From the NCBI GenBank assembly GCA_034007745.1, contig JAVEQI010000002.1:62001-126000 (forward strand): a stretch of 64,000 nucleotides of DNA, read 5' to 3'. The notes below the pieces were generated by a model. It saw only the letters and a list, made by a program, of their open reading frames with translations, was not told the origin of the DNA and ran no database searches. A program made the translations under genes and the position numbers. The DNA comes from Desulforapulum sp034007745. GTDB taxonomy: Bacteria > Desulfobacterota > Desulfobacteria > Desulfobacterales > Desulfobacteraceae. This document shows, one piece after another, positions 1 to 8,928 of the stretch (position 1 is its first letter; each line of letters begins with the position of its first letter).

Positions 1-1574
1 GTCAAATCGCAGAACCTGCACTTTACAGGTTCGTTGCAGGCCTGGCACACGGGGTAGGTTGCAAAACCCCGACGGTTTAAAAAAATAAGGGCCTGCTCCC
101 CCCGTTCAAGGCAGAGACCGACACCCCTTGCAAGCTCGGGGGTGATGATCCTCTCGATTCCCCGAAAATCCTTGTAGCGCTTGAGATCCACAAGCTCAAT
201 TTCCGGCAGGGGATTCTGGTTGACACGGCAGGTCAGCTTCAGCTCCTTGAAGCGTCCCTCACACACGTTGTAGTAGGACTGAACAGACGGGGTCGCAGAC
301 CCCAGAACCACAGGGATATTATCGATTCTGGCCCGGACAACGGCGATGTCACGGGCGTTATAGCGAAGGCCGGTCTCTTGCTTGTAGGAGGTGTCATGCT
401 CCTCATCCACAATGATGATTCCCAGGCGGCTGATGGGGGCAAATACTGACGACCGAACCCCGATCACAATGACGGCGTCACCGATCATGATCCGGTTCCA
501 CTGATCAAGGCGCTCCCCCATTGTGAGACCGCTGTGGAGCACGGCAATCTTTTTCCCGAACCTTGCCCTGAAGCGTCGTTCCGTCTGGGATATGAGGGAA
601 ATTTCGGGCACGAGGACGAGGGCCCCCTGCCCCCGGTCCAGGACCTCGGTCACAAGGCGCATGTACACCTCTGTCTTGCCGCTGCCCGTTACGCCGGATA
701 GAAGATACCTGGAAAACCCCTTATCCATCTCAGACACCACCTGGGCAACAACCTCTGCCTGCTCGACAAGAAGCTTCGGCGGCACGTCCGGATCCACGGG
801 ATCACCCAGGGGATCCCTGAACACCTGACGCTCACGGATCTCAAGGAACCCATCCTCCACAAGGAGCTTGACAAGTCTCGGAGCCGTTGGCACCTCCTTT
901 TTTAGAAGGGTCAGGGAGATCTCCCGCCTTTCCCGAACTATATTTAGGATCTCTTTTCGCTTGGCCGAGAGCCTGTTCCCGGTTTCCGACTGCCCCGTGG
1001 ATGAGATAAACTTTTCGGTCTTCATCTGAATCTGATCTTTCTTCAGCTGCGCTGCCTGCTCGATCACCCCTTGTTTAAGCAGCCGGCGCACAAGGGCCGA
1101 AGGATTTTTCCCCCTGGCTTTGATGCTCTTGACCGAGACAGCTCCTTTTTTCTTCAACAGCGCAACGAACTCCTGCTCTTCCGGGGAAAGAAGGGCAAGG
1201 TCAGGCTGTTCTCCCCCATTTTCTGCAAGGGATATAAACGAAACATCATACCGGTTAAGCCCCCTTGGAAGGGCCGCCTTGATCACCTCCCCCAGGGGGT
1301 GGATATAATAATCGGAGACCCATTTAAAGAGTTCGATCATGGCGGGGTGGAAAAGGGGGGCCTCATCCAGGACATCTTGGATGGGCTTTGTCTTGAATCC
1401 GCTCGTTTCAAGGCCCGGCCCAAGGACATACCCTGTGACCCTGCGGTTTCCAAAGGGAACAAGCACCCGCATACCCGGGGCAGTCTCGCCAGCAAGGGCC
1501 AAAGGGACCTCATATATAAAGGTGCCGTGGACTGGAAGGGCAACGGCTACCTCGATGCAATTCTGATTTTTCAT
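1..1574 (-). CDS. priA: Primosomal protein N' (replication restart helicase PriA), 3' end beyond window
   Basis: PriA is the superfamily 2 DNA helicase that restarts stalled replication forks and loads the primosome. About 524 codons are visible; the C-terminus lies past the left edge. The N-terminus (MKNQNCIEVAVALPVHGTF) has the PriA 3'BD look. A Walker A motif (GVTGSGKTE) is encoded near 675-700, the DEAH-like DEEHD box near 392-409, and the zinc-binding cysteines (CQACNEPVKCRFC) begin right at the edge. The ATG at 1574 is preceded by AAAGGGATGA. The gene is divergent from upp, with a spacer of about 130 bp. I found no stop in this frame in the parts I translated; family identification is firm. 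Confidence 0.93.
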   Translation of the reverse strand, partial: MKNQNCIEVAVALPVHGTFIYEVPLALAGETAPGMRVLVPFGNRRVTGYVLGPGLETSGFKTKPIQDVLDEAPLFHPAMIELFKWVSDYYIHPLGEVIKAALPRGLNRYDVSFISLAENGGEQPDLALLSPEEQEFVALLKKKGAVSVKSIKARGKNPSALVRRLLKQGVIEQAAQLKKDQIQMKTEKFISSTGQSETGNRLSAKRKEILNIVRERREISLTLLKKEVPTAPRLVKLLVEDGFLEIRERQVFRDPLGDPVDPDVPPKLLVEQAEVVAQVVSEMDKGFSRYLLSGVTGSGKTEVYMRLVTEVLDRGQGALVLVPEISLISQTERRFRARFGKKIAVLHSGLTMGERLDQWNRIMIGDAVIVIGVRSSVFAPISRLGIIIVDEEHDTSYKQETGLRYNARDIAVVRARIDNIPVVLGSATPSVQSYYNVCEGRFKELKLTCRVNQNPLPEIELVDLKRYKDFRGIERIITPELARGVGLCLERGEQALIFLNRRGFATYPVCQACNEPVKCRFCDL

Positions 1575-1707
1575 TCATCCCTTTCATCATAAAACCATGA
1601 AAATATCAACAGTACACTCATTTTTCTTGACTGGGGGACCTGTTTTTTCATATATTTACAAGATTTATCAATCAATCTCCATTAACCCGTTGAAAAAAGG
1701 AGAGAAT

Positions 1708-2334
1708 ATGCCTGTTTACGTGGAAGATCACCCCCTCATAAAGCACAAGTTAGGACTGATGCGGCAAAAGGACATTACCACCAAAGACTTCAGGGATCTT
1801 GCATCCGAGGTGGCAAGGCTTCTCACCTATGAGGCGACCAAAGACATGGAAACCGAAGTCGAAACCATCGAAGGATGGGCAGGGCCGGTTCAGGTCGAAC
1901 GGATCAAGGGGAAAAAGATCACCATTGTACCCATCCTCAGGGCAGGCCTTGGAATGATGGATGGAGTGATAGACCTTATCCCATCTGCAAAGGTGAGCGT
2001 AGTCGGCTTTTACAGAAACGAGGAGACCCTGCAGCCGGTTCAGTACTACGTCAAAATGGCAAACGCCATGGACGAACGCATTGCCCTGATCCTGGATCCC
2101 ATGCTGGCAACAGGGGGCACATTGCTCGCAACCATTGAACTGCTCAAGAAATCCGGATGCACCAGAATCAAAGGCCTCTTTATAGTTGCCGCTCCAGAGG
2201 GCATTGAAAAAATCCAAAAGGCCCACCCGGATGTGGACATCCATGTGGCTGCCATTGATGAACGCCTCAACGAGGTTGGTTACATCATTCCCGGCCTGGG
2301 AGATGCCGGAGACAAAATATTCGGCACCAAATAA
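1708..2334 (+). CDS. upp: Uracil phosphoribosyltransferase
   Basis: Converts uracil and PRPP to UMP in the cytoplasm (pyrimidine salvage). The protein is 208 residues, the usual length of Upp. The PRPP-binding loop DPMLATGGT is present at about residue 130, and the uracil-binding C-terminal part (GYIIPGLGDAGD) is intact. The frame stays open upstream to 1597, but the ATG at 1708 follows a strong AAAGGAGAGA ribosome site and matches the family start. It lies directly ahead of uraA on the same strand, so uptake and conversion of uracil are probably co-expressed. Confidence 0.96.
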   Translation: MPVYVEDHPLIKHKLGLMRQKDITTKDFRDLASEVARLLTYEATKDMETEVETIEGWAGPVQVERIKGKKITIVPILRAGLGMMDGVIDLIPSAKVSVVGFYRNEETLQPVQYYVKMANAMDERIALILDPMLATGGTLLATIELLKKSGCTRIKGLFIVAAPEGIEKIQKAHPDVDIHVAAIDERLNEVGYIIPGLGDAGDKIFGTK

Positions 2335-2481
2335 GCAGTACCAGAAGCCTGCCACAAGGCAACAAGCACAGACCACTTGCGATCATAGGGAACAGCATAA
2401 CTGCCCTGATTACAGTTAGTCCTTCGGAGTTTTCCAAAGCTATTAATTATAACAACACCAAATTATAAAGGTACAAAAAGT

Positions 2482-3720
2482 ATGTCGGAAAGCAACCATT
2501 CATCGGTAGATTACAACTTCCGGATCAAGGACGCCCTTCTAGGAGCCCAGATGCTTTTTGTGGCATTTGGGGCCCTTGTGCTGGTGCCGCTTCTCACCGG
2601 CCTCAACCCCAACGTGGCTCTTTTTACCGCAGGGGCCGGGACCCTGGTTTTCCAGGGGATCACTAGGGGAAAAGTCCCCATCTTTCTTGCTTCTTCGTTT
2701 GCCTTTATTCCACCGATCATGTACGGAGTCAACACTTGGGGAATTCCCGGCACCATGTGCGGGCTTTGCGCAGCAGGCGTTGTTTACATCCTTTTGAGTT
2801 TCCTTATCCGCTGGCAGGGAAGCGGCATAATCAAGCGAGTCCTTCCCCCCATTGTCACTGGCCCCGTAATCATGGTCATCGGCCTGATTCTTGCCCCTGT
2901 GGCCGTAAACATGGCCATGGGCAGGACAGGTGACGGATCGTTTGTGCTTTTCCCCCAGCGAACGGCCATGATAATCTCACTTTCGGCCCTTACGGCAACG
3001 GTGCTGGCCTCAATCTTTGGCAAGGGTCTTCTAAGACTCATCCCCATCCTCTGCGGTATTGTTGTGGGTTACATCCTCTCTTTAATCTTCAGGATCGTTG
3101 ATTTCTCACCCGTTTCAGCAGCACCCTGGATCGCCGTCCCAAGCTTTACCCTGCCCGAATGGAACCTCCAGGCCATTTTTTATATCGTCCCCATTGCCAT
3201 TGCCCCTGCCATCGAACACTTCGGGGATGTAATTGCCATCGGCAGCGTCACAGGCAAAGACTATGTCAAGGACCCCGGCATCGAGAACACAATGCTTGGC
3301 GACGGCATTGCAACAAGTCTTGCCTCTTTTATGGGCGGCCCCCCCAACACCACCTACTCCGAGGTGACCGGAGCCATTGCCCTTACCCGGGTATTCAACC
3401 CCGCCATCATGACCTGGGCCGCCATTGCCGCGATCCTTCTGGCATTTGTCAACAAATTCGGAACCTTTCTCCAGACCATCCCGACACCGGTCATGGGCGG
3501 AATAATGCTGCTCCTCTTTGGAGCCATCATGGTAGTCGGACTCAACACCCTTGTAAAATCAGGCCAGGATCTTACCGAGCCAAGGAACCTCACCATCGTA
3601 GGGCTGATCCTCGTGTTCGGCATCGGTGGAATGAGCTTTTCAGCAGGAGAATTCACCCTCCAGGGAATCGGCCTTGCCGGCATCATCGGCGTTGCCATGA
3701 ACCTCATACTTCCCGAATAA
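2482..3720 (+). CDS. uraA: Uracil permease, NCS2 family
   Basis: Inner-membrane uracil:proton symporter of the nucleobase-cation symporter-2 family. The 412-residue protein is almost entirely hydrophobic, with the segments expected of a 14-helix NCS2 fold. It carries the conserved PAIEHFGDV stretch, with the substrate-binding Glu, and the second motif GGPPNTTYSEVTGAIALTR. It follows upp after about 150 bp that hold no other gene. The ribosome site (TAAAGG) is weak. Family members also carry xanthine or uric acid, but the upp neighbour favours uracil. Confidence 0.94.
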   Translation: MSESNHSSVDYNFRIKDALLGAQMLFVAFGALVLVPLLTGLNPNVALFTAGAGTLVFQGITRGKVPIFLASSFAFIPPIMYGVNTWGIPGTMCGLCAAGVVYILLSFLIRWQGSGIIKRVLPPIVTGPVIMVIGLILAPVAVNMAMGRTGDGSFVLFPQRTAMIISLSALTATVLASIFGKGLLRLIPILCGIVVGYILSLIFRIVDFSPVSAAPWIAVPSFTLPEWNLQAIFYIVPIAIAPAIEHFGDVIAIGSVTGKDYVKDPGIENTMLGDGIATSLASFMGGPPNTTYSEVTGAIALTRVFNPAIMTWAAIAAILLAFVNKFGTFLQTIPTPVMGGIMLLLFGAIMVVGLNTLVKSGQDLTEPRNLTIVGLILVFGIGGMSFSAGEFTLQGIGLAGIIGVAMNLILPE

Positions 3721-3737
3721 CGGTCATGCCATGGCTG

Positions 3738-3796
3738 GCACAACAAGGCACTACAGCGAATGCGTACAAGACGCGCCGGTGAGTTTCGCGTTAACT
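3738..3796 (+). other. Integron attC-like recombination site (candidate)
   Basis: A stretch of about 59 bases runs from GCACAAC to GTTAACT. Inside it, GGCACTACAGCG... can fold imperfectly on ...CGCCGGTGAGTTTCGC, with an ACGC/GCGT core and unpaired bases. This resembles the folded bottom strand of attC sites in gene cassettes. The outer boxes match the RYYYAAC/GTTRRRY consensus with about one mismatch each. It lies just ahead of the low-GC methyltransferase gene. No integrase gene and no second attC were found in the window, so this is a candidate only. Confidence 0.4.
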
Positions 3797-3826
3797 GCTC
3801 TTTTCTGAGCCTTATTGGAGTATACT

Positions 3827-4501
3827 ATGCCCAAAATTGAACAATTCGAAAAATACAGCAACGAATATGACGAATGGTTCGATAATCATTCCGATGTCTA
3901 TGCTGTTGAATTAGAAGCCATCCGACAGCTTATACCTCCTGCCGGAGCCAAAGGTATTGAAGTCGGTGTTGGCTCTGGTAAATTCGCTGTACCGCTTGGG
4001 ATAAAAATTGGAGTTGAGCCCTCAGAAAAAATGGCAAGCAAAGCCAGATTACAGGGCATCGACGTTTATTCCGGCATTGCAGAAGAATTGCCCTTTTCTG
4101 ACGAGCTGTTTGATTTTGTGCTGGTGGTAACTACCATCTGCTTTGTTGACGATGTCTCTAAATCTTTAAAAGAAGCCTGCCGGGTGTTGAAGCCCGATGG
4201 ATTCATCATTGTCGGATTTATAGACAGAGAAAGCGAGATAGGCAAACAATACTCCGAAAAAAAAGAAAGCAGCAAATTTTACAAAGATGCCACCTTTTAC
4301 TCAACTCCAGAACTGCTAAGGTATCTCAAGGAATCGGGATTTGTGGTCACGAACGTTTTGCAAACCCTTATTCCTGGAGAATTACCCAAAACCATTCTGG
4401 AAGGCTTCGGAAGGGGTGCTTTTGTCGTGATCAAGGGTATGAAAACTATTAGGAATAGCAAGGCCAATGCAGCCGACACAGAAAGCCGCGTTGCTGATTA
4501 G
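3827..4501 (+). CDS. Class I SAM-dependent methyltransferase, probable transferred gene
   Basis: A 224-residue Rossmann-fold methyltransferase of the UbiE/Methyltransf_11 type. Motif I is GIEVGVGSGKFA at about residues 45-56, the acidic end of strand 2 is GVEPSEKM, and motif IV/post-I are ELPFSDELFDFVLVVTT and VLKPDGFIIVGF. The substrate cannot be told from sequence. The ATG at 3827 has GGAG six bases upstream; an in-frame TTG at 3815 is less likely. The gene is visibly more AT-rich than its neighbours, stands alone between uraA and a convergent gene, and follows an attC-like sequence, all suggesting acquisition by transfer. Confidence 0.85.
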   Translation: MPKIEQFEKYSNEYDEWFDNHSDVYAVELEAIRQLIPPAGAKGIEVGVGSGKFAVPLGIKIGVEPSEKMASKARLQGIDVYSGIAEELPFSDELFDFVLVVTTICFVDDVSKSLKEACRVLKPDGFIIVGFIDRESEIGKQYSEKKESSKFYKDATFYSTPELLRYLKESGFVVTNVLQTLIPGELPKTILEGFGRGAFVVIKGMKTIRNSKANAADTESRVAD

Positions 4502-4607
4502 CAACATTAGTCGTCATAATAAATAGAATACTCAACAGGTACTGAGATATATGAAAATCATCCAAAATGCATTGGCACTCATAAAGGTAACATTACCCAA
4601 CAAAGTT

Positions 4608-5075
4608 TTACCCTCGATAATAAAGGGCAAGACCCTTGAGAAAATTTCTCAAGAACTGATCCCCGCATTCCTTGTAGTTCTTGTGATCGGGTTTGCGAAA
4701 CAGGGCCGAAAGCATTGACTTTGAGACATCCTTCCCGGCAAGCCTGAATATTGCCATCATATCATCATCCTTGAAGTTAAGGGCTATCCTCAGCTTCTTT
4801 AGGATAAGATTGTTTGTCAAAGGCTCGGAAGGTGGTTGAACCTTTCCCCAAGGGCCGCTTCTTTCTCCCCGCTCATAAACAATCAATCCGTTGAGAAACG
4901 CCTCAAGCGAACTATCCTCCAGGGATTCATACCCCTGTTCATCCGGCCGCAGAAGCCTCGCACGCATCCACTCCAGGGTAACACTCTCGCCCGCCAACCC
5001 CAGAATGGCAACCATCTTTGCATCACCTATGTCCATGGCATACCTGAACATCCGGAGAGTATCGTTATTTGTCAT
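4608..5075 (-). CDS. DUF1456 (YehS-like) protein
   Basis: A 155-residue protein made of two repeats of the DUF1456 unit. The first begins NNDTLRMFRYAMDIGD and ends LEAFLNGLIVYERG; the second begins NNLILKKLRIALNFKDDD and ends FLRNFLKGLALYYRG. It closely resembles E. coli YehS in layout, including the PDHKNYKECGDQFLR stretch. The function is not established. It lies nine bases downstream of the epd-like gene on the same strand, so the two are probably co-transcribed. Confidence 0.85.
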   Translation of the reverse strand: MTNNDTLRMFRYAMDIGDAKMVAILGLAGESVTLEWMRARLLRPDEQGYESLEDSSLEAFLNGLIVYERGERSGPWGKVQPPSEPLTNNLILKKLRIALNFKDDDMMAIFRLAGKDVSKSMLSALFRKPDHKNYKECGDQFLRNFLKGLALYYRG

Positions 5076-5084
5076 CCTTTTTCC

Positions 5085-6098
5085 CTATCTTTTAAGCAGA
5101 GCCGCTGACGTGTCAAGCATCCGGTTGGCATATCCCCACTCGTTGTCAAACCAGGTCAGAATTTTTACAAGGTTACCGCCGCTGACCCGGGTCTGGCAGC
5201 CATCCACCACGGACGATCTTGAATCATGGTTGTAATCGCACGAGGCAAGGGGCTCTTCCGTGTAGCCGAGGATCCCTGACAGCCGCCCTTGGGTGGCCCC
5301 GCTCAAAATCTGATTTACCTCAACAACGCAGGTATCCCTGGCCATGACCATGGTTATGTCAAGGGCAGATACGTTGATGGTTGGAACCCTCATGGATACC
5401 GCCTCAAACCGCCCGGTAAGCTCGGGAAGAATTCGATCGATTCCCCTGGCAAGCTCCGTATTAACGGGAATGATCGACTGGCCAGCGCACCTGGTTCGCC
5501 GAAGATCATGGTGGTGATAGGCATCTATAACCGGCTGATCATTCATGACCGAATGAATGGTGGTGATGATTCCCGATTCAATGCCCAGGGCCTGGTTCAG
5601 CACCTTGAGCACTGGAACACCGGCGTTGGTGGTACACGAGGCATTGGAGATCACCCGGTGACTGGGTTTCAAGATGTGGTCATTGATACCGTAAACTATG
5701 GTGGCGTCCACATCATCTTCAGCCGGCTGGGAAAAGATGACATGCCTGGCCCCGCTCCTAAGGTGACCTTCGGCCCGCTCCCTTTGGGTAAACGAACCCG
5801 TACATTCAAGGACCACGTCCACCCCGAGTTCTTTCCAGGGAAGACGCTCCATATCTATTTCATGGATAAGCCGGATGGGGGTGTTGTTCACATAAAGGTC
5901 GGCGCCAGAGATGCCTACCTCGCCCGTAAATCTTCCATGGGTGGTGTCGTACCTCGTCAGGTGGGCCATGGTTCTGGCATCGGCGAGTTCATTGATGGCC
6001 ACGATTTCAAGGGCCCTGAAATGGTGGGACTCGTAAAGGGCGCGAACTACGGAACGCCCGATTCTTCCATATCCGTTGATGGCAACTCTGTAACCCAT
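5085..6098 (-). CDS. Erythrose-4-phosphate / glyceraldehyde-3-phosphate dehydrogenase family (Epd-like)
   Basis: A 337-residue NAD-dependent phosphorylating dehydrogenase. The N-terminal NAD fold is VAINGYGRIGRSV, the catalytic cysteine lies in SNASCTTN, the following His in TTIHSVMNDQ, and the C-terminal signature is WFDNEWGYANRMLD. Several stretches (ALYES, AINELADA, RRTRCAGQSIIPV, DYNHDSRSS) resemble E. coli Epd more than glycolytic GapA. Function could be erythrose-4-phosphate oxidation towards pyridoxal phosphate or ordinary GAPDH; the sequence alone does not decide. The frame is open upstream to 6176, but the ATG at 6098 has AGGAGAT just ahead and matches the family start. Confidence 0.85.
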   Translation of the reverse strand: MGYRVAINGYGRIGRSVVRALYESHHFRALEIVAINELADARTMAHLTRYDTTHGRFTGEVGISGADLYVNNTPIRLIHEIDMERLPWKELGVDVVLECTGSFTQRERAEGHLRSGARHVIFSQPAEDDVDATIVYGINDHILKPSHRVISNASCTTNAGVPVLKVLNQALGIESGIITTIHSVMNDQPVIDAYHHHDLRRTRCAGQSIIPVNTELARGIDRILPELTGRFEAVSMRVPTINVSALDITMVMARDTCVVEVNQILSGATQGRLSGILGYTEEPLASCDYNHDSRSSVVDGCQTRVSGGNLVKILTWFDNEWGYANRMLDTSAALLKR

Positions 6099-6310
6099 AT
6101 CTCCTATGCTTTCTCCAAAACAATCGTTAAAAAAGGTCGAATACCATATATTTCTGAGCTTGTCACGGGGGAGCATTTAAAATCAGCAGTTCTAATTTTG
6201 ACTTCCTTCTTTAAGCGTCAGCCAGTATCACCTTGCTGAACGAAGAAAGTCGGGGGATATTCTACTAGGGGCTTTACAAGACACTGGTGTTAGGAGTATA
6301 AATCCCAGAT

Positions 6311-7165
6311 ATGGAGAACCTCAAAACAAACACAAGCTGGGATACCCTGGGGCAACCCCGGGCCGGAGATGCTCCCCTGGGGGTTTTTGACTCGGGTGTG
6401 GGCGGCATTTCCGTCCTGAGATGGATCCGCTGTCTGCTCCCCAGGGAGAATCTCATCTACGTTGCAGACAAGGGATATGCACCCTATGGGAACAGGTCCT
6501 CGGACTACGTCCGTGAAAGAGCAGTCTACCTTACCCGGTTCCTTGTGGAAAAAAAAGCCAAGGCCATTGTAGTGGCCTGCAACACGGCAACGGTAAATGC
6601 AATCACAACCCTGCGATCCATGTTTGAAGTCCCCTTTATCGGCATCGAACCGGGTGTCCGCCCGGCCCTTTACGCAACCCGTTCCGGGGTGATCGGTGTC
6701 CTTGCCACCACAGAAACTTTGAAAAGCCCCTCTTTCAAGAACCTGATCAACCGCTTCTGCAAGGATGTCAGGGTAGAGGTTCAGGAGTGCCCAGGCCTCA
6801 TGGAACAGGTCGAATCCATGGCCTTTACCACCCCTGAAACCCGGGAACTTCTTGGGCACTACCTTGCTCCCCTGCTCCAAAAGGGTGCGGACACCATTGT
6901 GCTGGGATGTACCCACTACCCCTTTCTTCTTCCCCTTGTACAAAAAATAGCAGGTCCAGAAATAAAAGTCATAGAGACGGGCGAGGCAGTATCCCGTCAA
7001 GTGGCACACATCCTTACCCAGAGGGATCTTCTGACCAGCAGGACCACACCAGGATCTACGGCTTTCTGGACAAGCGGTGACTGCGGCGTCGAAACGGTCA
7101 TCTCCCACCTGTGGGGGAAATCAGTAACAGTATCACCCCTTGGTCCTTGCCAAATCCCCGGTTGA
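6311..7165 (+). CDS. murI: Glutamate racemase
   Basis: Cofactor-independent racemase that makes D-glutamate for peptidoglycan. The 284-residue protein has the N-terminal GVFDSGVGGISVL motif and both catalytic cysteines, one in VACNTAT (about residue 84) and one in LGCTHYPF (about residue 199). It starts divergently from the epd-like gene. The nearest AGGAG is 14 bases upstream of the ATG, an unusually long spacing. Downstream, the remnant of a transporter gene begins within 50 bases of the stop. Confidence 0.94.
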   Translation: MENLKTNTSWDTLGQPRAGDAPLGVFDSGVGGISVLRWIRCLLPRENLIYVADKGYAPYGNRSSDYVRERAVYLTRFLVEKKAKAIVVACNTATVNAITTLRSMFEVPFIGIEPGVRPALYATRSGVIGVLATTETLKSPSFKNLINRFCKDVRVEVQECPGLMEQVESMAFTTPETRELLGHYLAPLLQKGADTIVLGCTHYPFLLPLVQKIAGPEIKVIETGEAVSRQVAHILTQRDLLTSRTTPGSTAFWTSGDCGVETVISHLWGKSVTVSPLGPCQIPG

Positions 7166-7213
7166 GACATACAAAAGACCCTTTGCACCACATGAACAAG
7201 AGGGACAACTGCC

Positions 7214-7846
7214 ATGATCATCGCAACCACCCCCATCATCATCAGCCTGCTGTCGGCTCTTTTGTTCAAGGAGCGCCTGAACCTGATCAAGGGGCTTGGC
7301 ATTCTCCTGTCAGTTACCGGCGCCATGGTTGTCAGCTCCAACGGCCATATAACCGAGGTTGTAAGCTATGAAATCGGCAGGGGCGAGATCCTCGTATGCG
7401 GCTGCGTTGCAAGCTGGGTGACCTACTCCCTCATTGGGAAATCGGTCATGGGGAGCCTTTCCCCCCTTGCCGTAGTTTGCTACTCTTCAATGATCGGCAC
7501 CGTTTTTCTGGGATTTGCCTCAGTCTTGAACGGCGACCTTGCCACCATTGGCACCTGGTCAGTGCTCGATTGGTTCAGTCTGTTTTACCTGGGATTCTTC
7601 GGCACAGTGCTCGGCTTTTTATGGTACTATGAGGGAATCAGGGCCATCGGTCCCATGAAGGCAAGTGTGTTTATCAACTTTGTACCCATATCTGCCATTA
7701 CCTTTGCCTGGCTCATCCTGGATGAACCCATAACGCCCTCAATTGCCCTGGGGGGATTGCTCGAAATCTCGGGCGTCTATTCCACCAATGCCTCCAAGGT
7801 TATCAAACAGGCATTTAATATAAAAAACCGTTCACCCATGAAATAA
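7214..7846 (+). pseudogene. EamA/DMT-superfamily transporter, N-terminally truncated
   Basis: The readable frame encodes 210 residues. It starts inside a normal EamA domain (MIIATTPIIISLLSALLFKE) and runs to a complete second EamA repeat ending FAWLILDEPITPS. Family members have about 290-300 residues and ten helices; the first two or three are missing here. In-frame stops lie just upstream (TGA at 7193-7195), and the residues between them still look EamA-like (QKT...GTTA). This points to decay or deletion of the 5' part rather than a short protein. The remaining frame is uninterrupted, so loss is recent or the short product is still made. Confidence 0.7.
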
Positions 7847-7984
7847 GATGTTCGGCTACAGATTCGATGACCTTATAAGCAGATAGACCAACGGTAAGCT
7901 AACCTGCCGCACCAATAGCCTCCTAGGAAACCGATGAGCTGCTCCCGGTCAGGTTTCAACGATGCTTAGAGCACTTCTGTGGGT

Positions 7985-8170
7985 CCCGGGATGCATGGAA
8001 TTTACCGGACAGGGCCACACCATTTGCAAAGTACATCTCCTTATAATAGAATCTTGCGTTCGCCACTGACTGGATCATAGCCCATAAATTCGGCCTTGAC
8101 TGTCCATGGCCAGATCTTCGGGACCATTGATCTTTTCACCGGCTAAAAACTCAGCCTCGCTCAAAAAAGT
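7985..8170 (-). pseudogene. Remnant of a strictosidine-synthase/SMP-30-like gene
   Basis: Read on the minus strand, this spacer encodes FLAGEKINGPEDLAMDSQ followed by GRIYG, then after a break YDPVSGERKILL, then in another frame KEMYFANGVALSGK. These pieces occur in this order in bacterial strictosidine synthase/SMP-30 beta-propeller proteins. They are separated by a stop, at least one frameshift and an internal deletion, and most of the gene is gone. It is a dead fragment. The rest of the 7847-8221 spacer shows no recognisable gene. Confidence 0.6.
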
Positions 8171-8221
8171 ATTGTTTTTTTCATCCTTTGACCTTCGATC
8201 CTCAGCAATTCTATGCAGAGA

Positions 8222-8746
8222 TCAATCCCCCTCAAATTCTACAATTGAAAAGATCCTGTGACCGTTAAGCTGGGATCTACCCTTGAGGTCAGGCAGTTCC
8301 ACAACAAAGGCACACTCGATAATAGTTCCGCCGATCTTCTCCACAAGCTTGACCGTCGCCCCGATGGTGCCGCCCGTAGCTATGAGATCGTCCATGATAA
8401 CCACCCGCTCCCCCCTTTTGATGGCGTCCTCATGGATCTCAAGGACGTCCTTACCATACTCGAGACTGTAGGATTCGCTGATGGTTTTGTGGGGCAGCTT
8501 TCCCTTTTTTCTGACGGGAACAAACCCCACATGGAGCTGGTGGGCTAGAATGGCGCCAAATACAAAACCCCTGGCGTCGATCCCCACCACCTTGTCAATA
8601 GCCATGCTTTTATAGCGGTCAAAAAAAATGTCCGTAGTTTTCCGGTTAATGTCAGGATCCTGCATCAGAGTGGTAATGTCCCTGAAGGTAACACCCTTGA
8701 TGGGCCAGCCCGGTATTGATCGTATGCTGTTTTTTATAATATCCAT
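8222..8746 (-). CDS. apt: Adenine phosphoribosyltransferase
   Basis: Converts adenine and PRPP to AMP (purine salvage). The product is 174 residues, normal for Apt. Visible are the substrate loop GIDARGFVFGA, the flexible loop KKGKLP...SYSLEYG, and the PRPP motif VVIMDDLIATGGT. The ATG at 8746 lies behind a GGGTGA ribosome site; a GTG at 8755 is possible. With mtnP and mtnA nearby, it would recapture the adenine released when methylthioadenosine is broken down. Confidence 0.95.
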   Translation of the reverse strand: MDIIKNSIRSIPGWPIKGVTFRDITTLMQDPDINRKTTDIFFDRYKSMAIDKVVGIDARGFVFGAILAHQLHVGFVPVRKKGKLPHKTISESYSLEYGKDVLEIHEDAIKRGERVVIMDDLIATGGTIGATVKLVEKIGGTIIECAFVVELPDLKGRSQLNGHRIFSIVEFEGD

Positions 8747-8790
8747 ATGTTTCACCCGATTATTATTAGTTTTTTATATGAAACTCCCTA

Positions 8791-8815
8791 CAAGAAACTT
8801 GAAACAAGAAACAAG
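8791..8815. repeat. Short dispersed intergenic repeat (copy A)
   Basis: The 25-base motif built from CAAGAAACTTGAAACAAG recurs in reverse complement at 34974-35005, in the spacer behind livF. Both copies sit between genes. Nothing shows a function. Confidence 0.4.
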
Positions 8816-8840
8816 ATCCTGACTCCCTTGTGCTGTCGAG

Positions 8841-8886
8841 TTTCACTCTTCGTTGTGTCCGCCAGGACGTGGGGGTTTATATGACA
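8841..8886 (+). repeat. Dispersed intergenic repeat, TTTCACnCTTCGTTGTGTCC family (copy 1)
   Basis: About 45 bases with the core CTTCGTTGTGTCC, then AGGACrTGGGGGTT and a short ATAT stretch, are shared with 44852-44897. Both copies lie in spacers. The core contains a small hairpin (GTCC...GGAC). The conservation of spacing suggests a genome-wide element, but only two copies are visible here. Confidence 0.5.
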
Positions 8887-8928
8887 CTCCCACCGAAACA
8901 TCACTGTAAGAGCCTCGACTTTAGAGCC

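Noticed and set aside
1071..1592. A 173-residue plus-strand frame over the 5' part of priA
   Set aside because: The minus strand carries unmistakable PriA motifs throughout this stretch.
5289..6239. A 316-residue open frame on the plus strand opposite the epd-like gene
   Set aside because: It is antisense to a clearly conserved dehydrogenase and shows no family motif or ribosome site; GC-rich codon use leaves long mirror frames.
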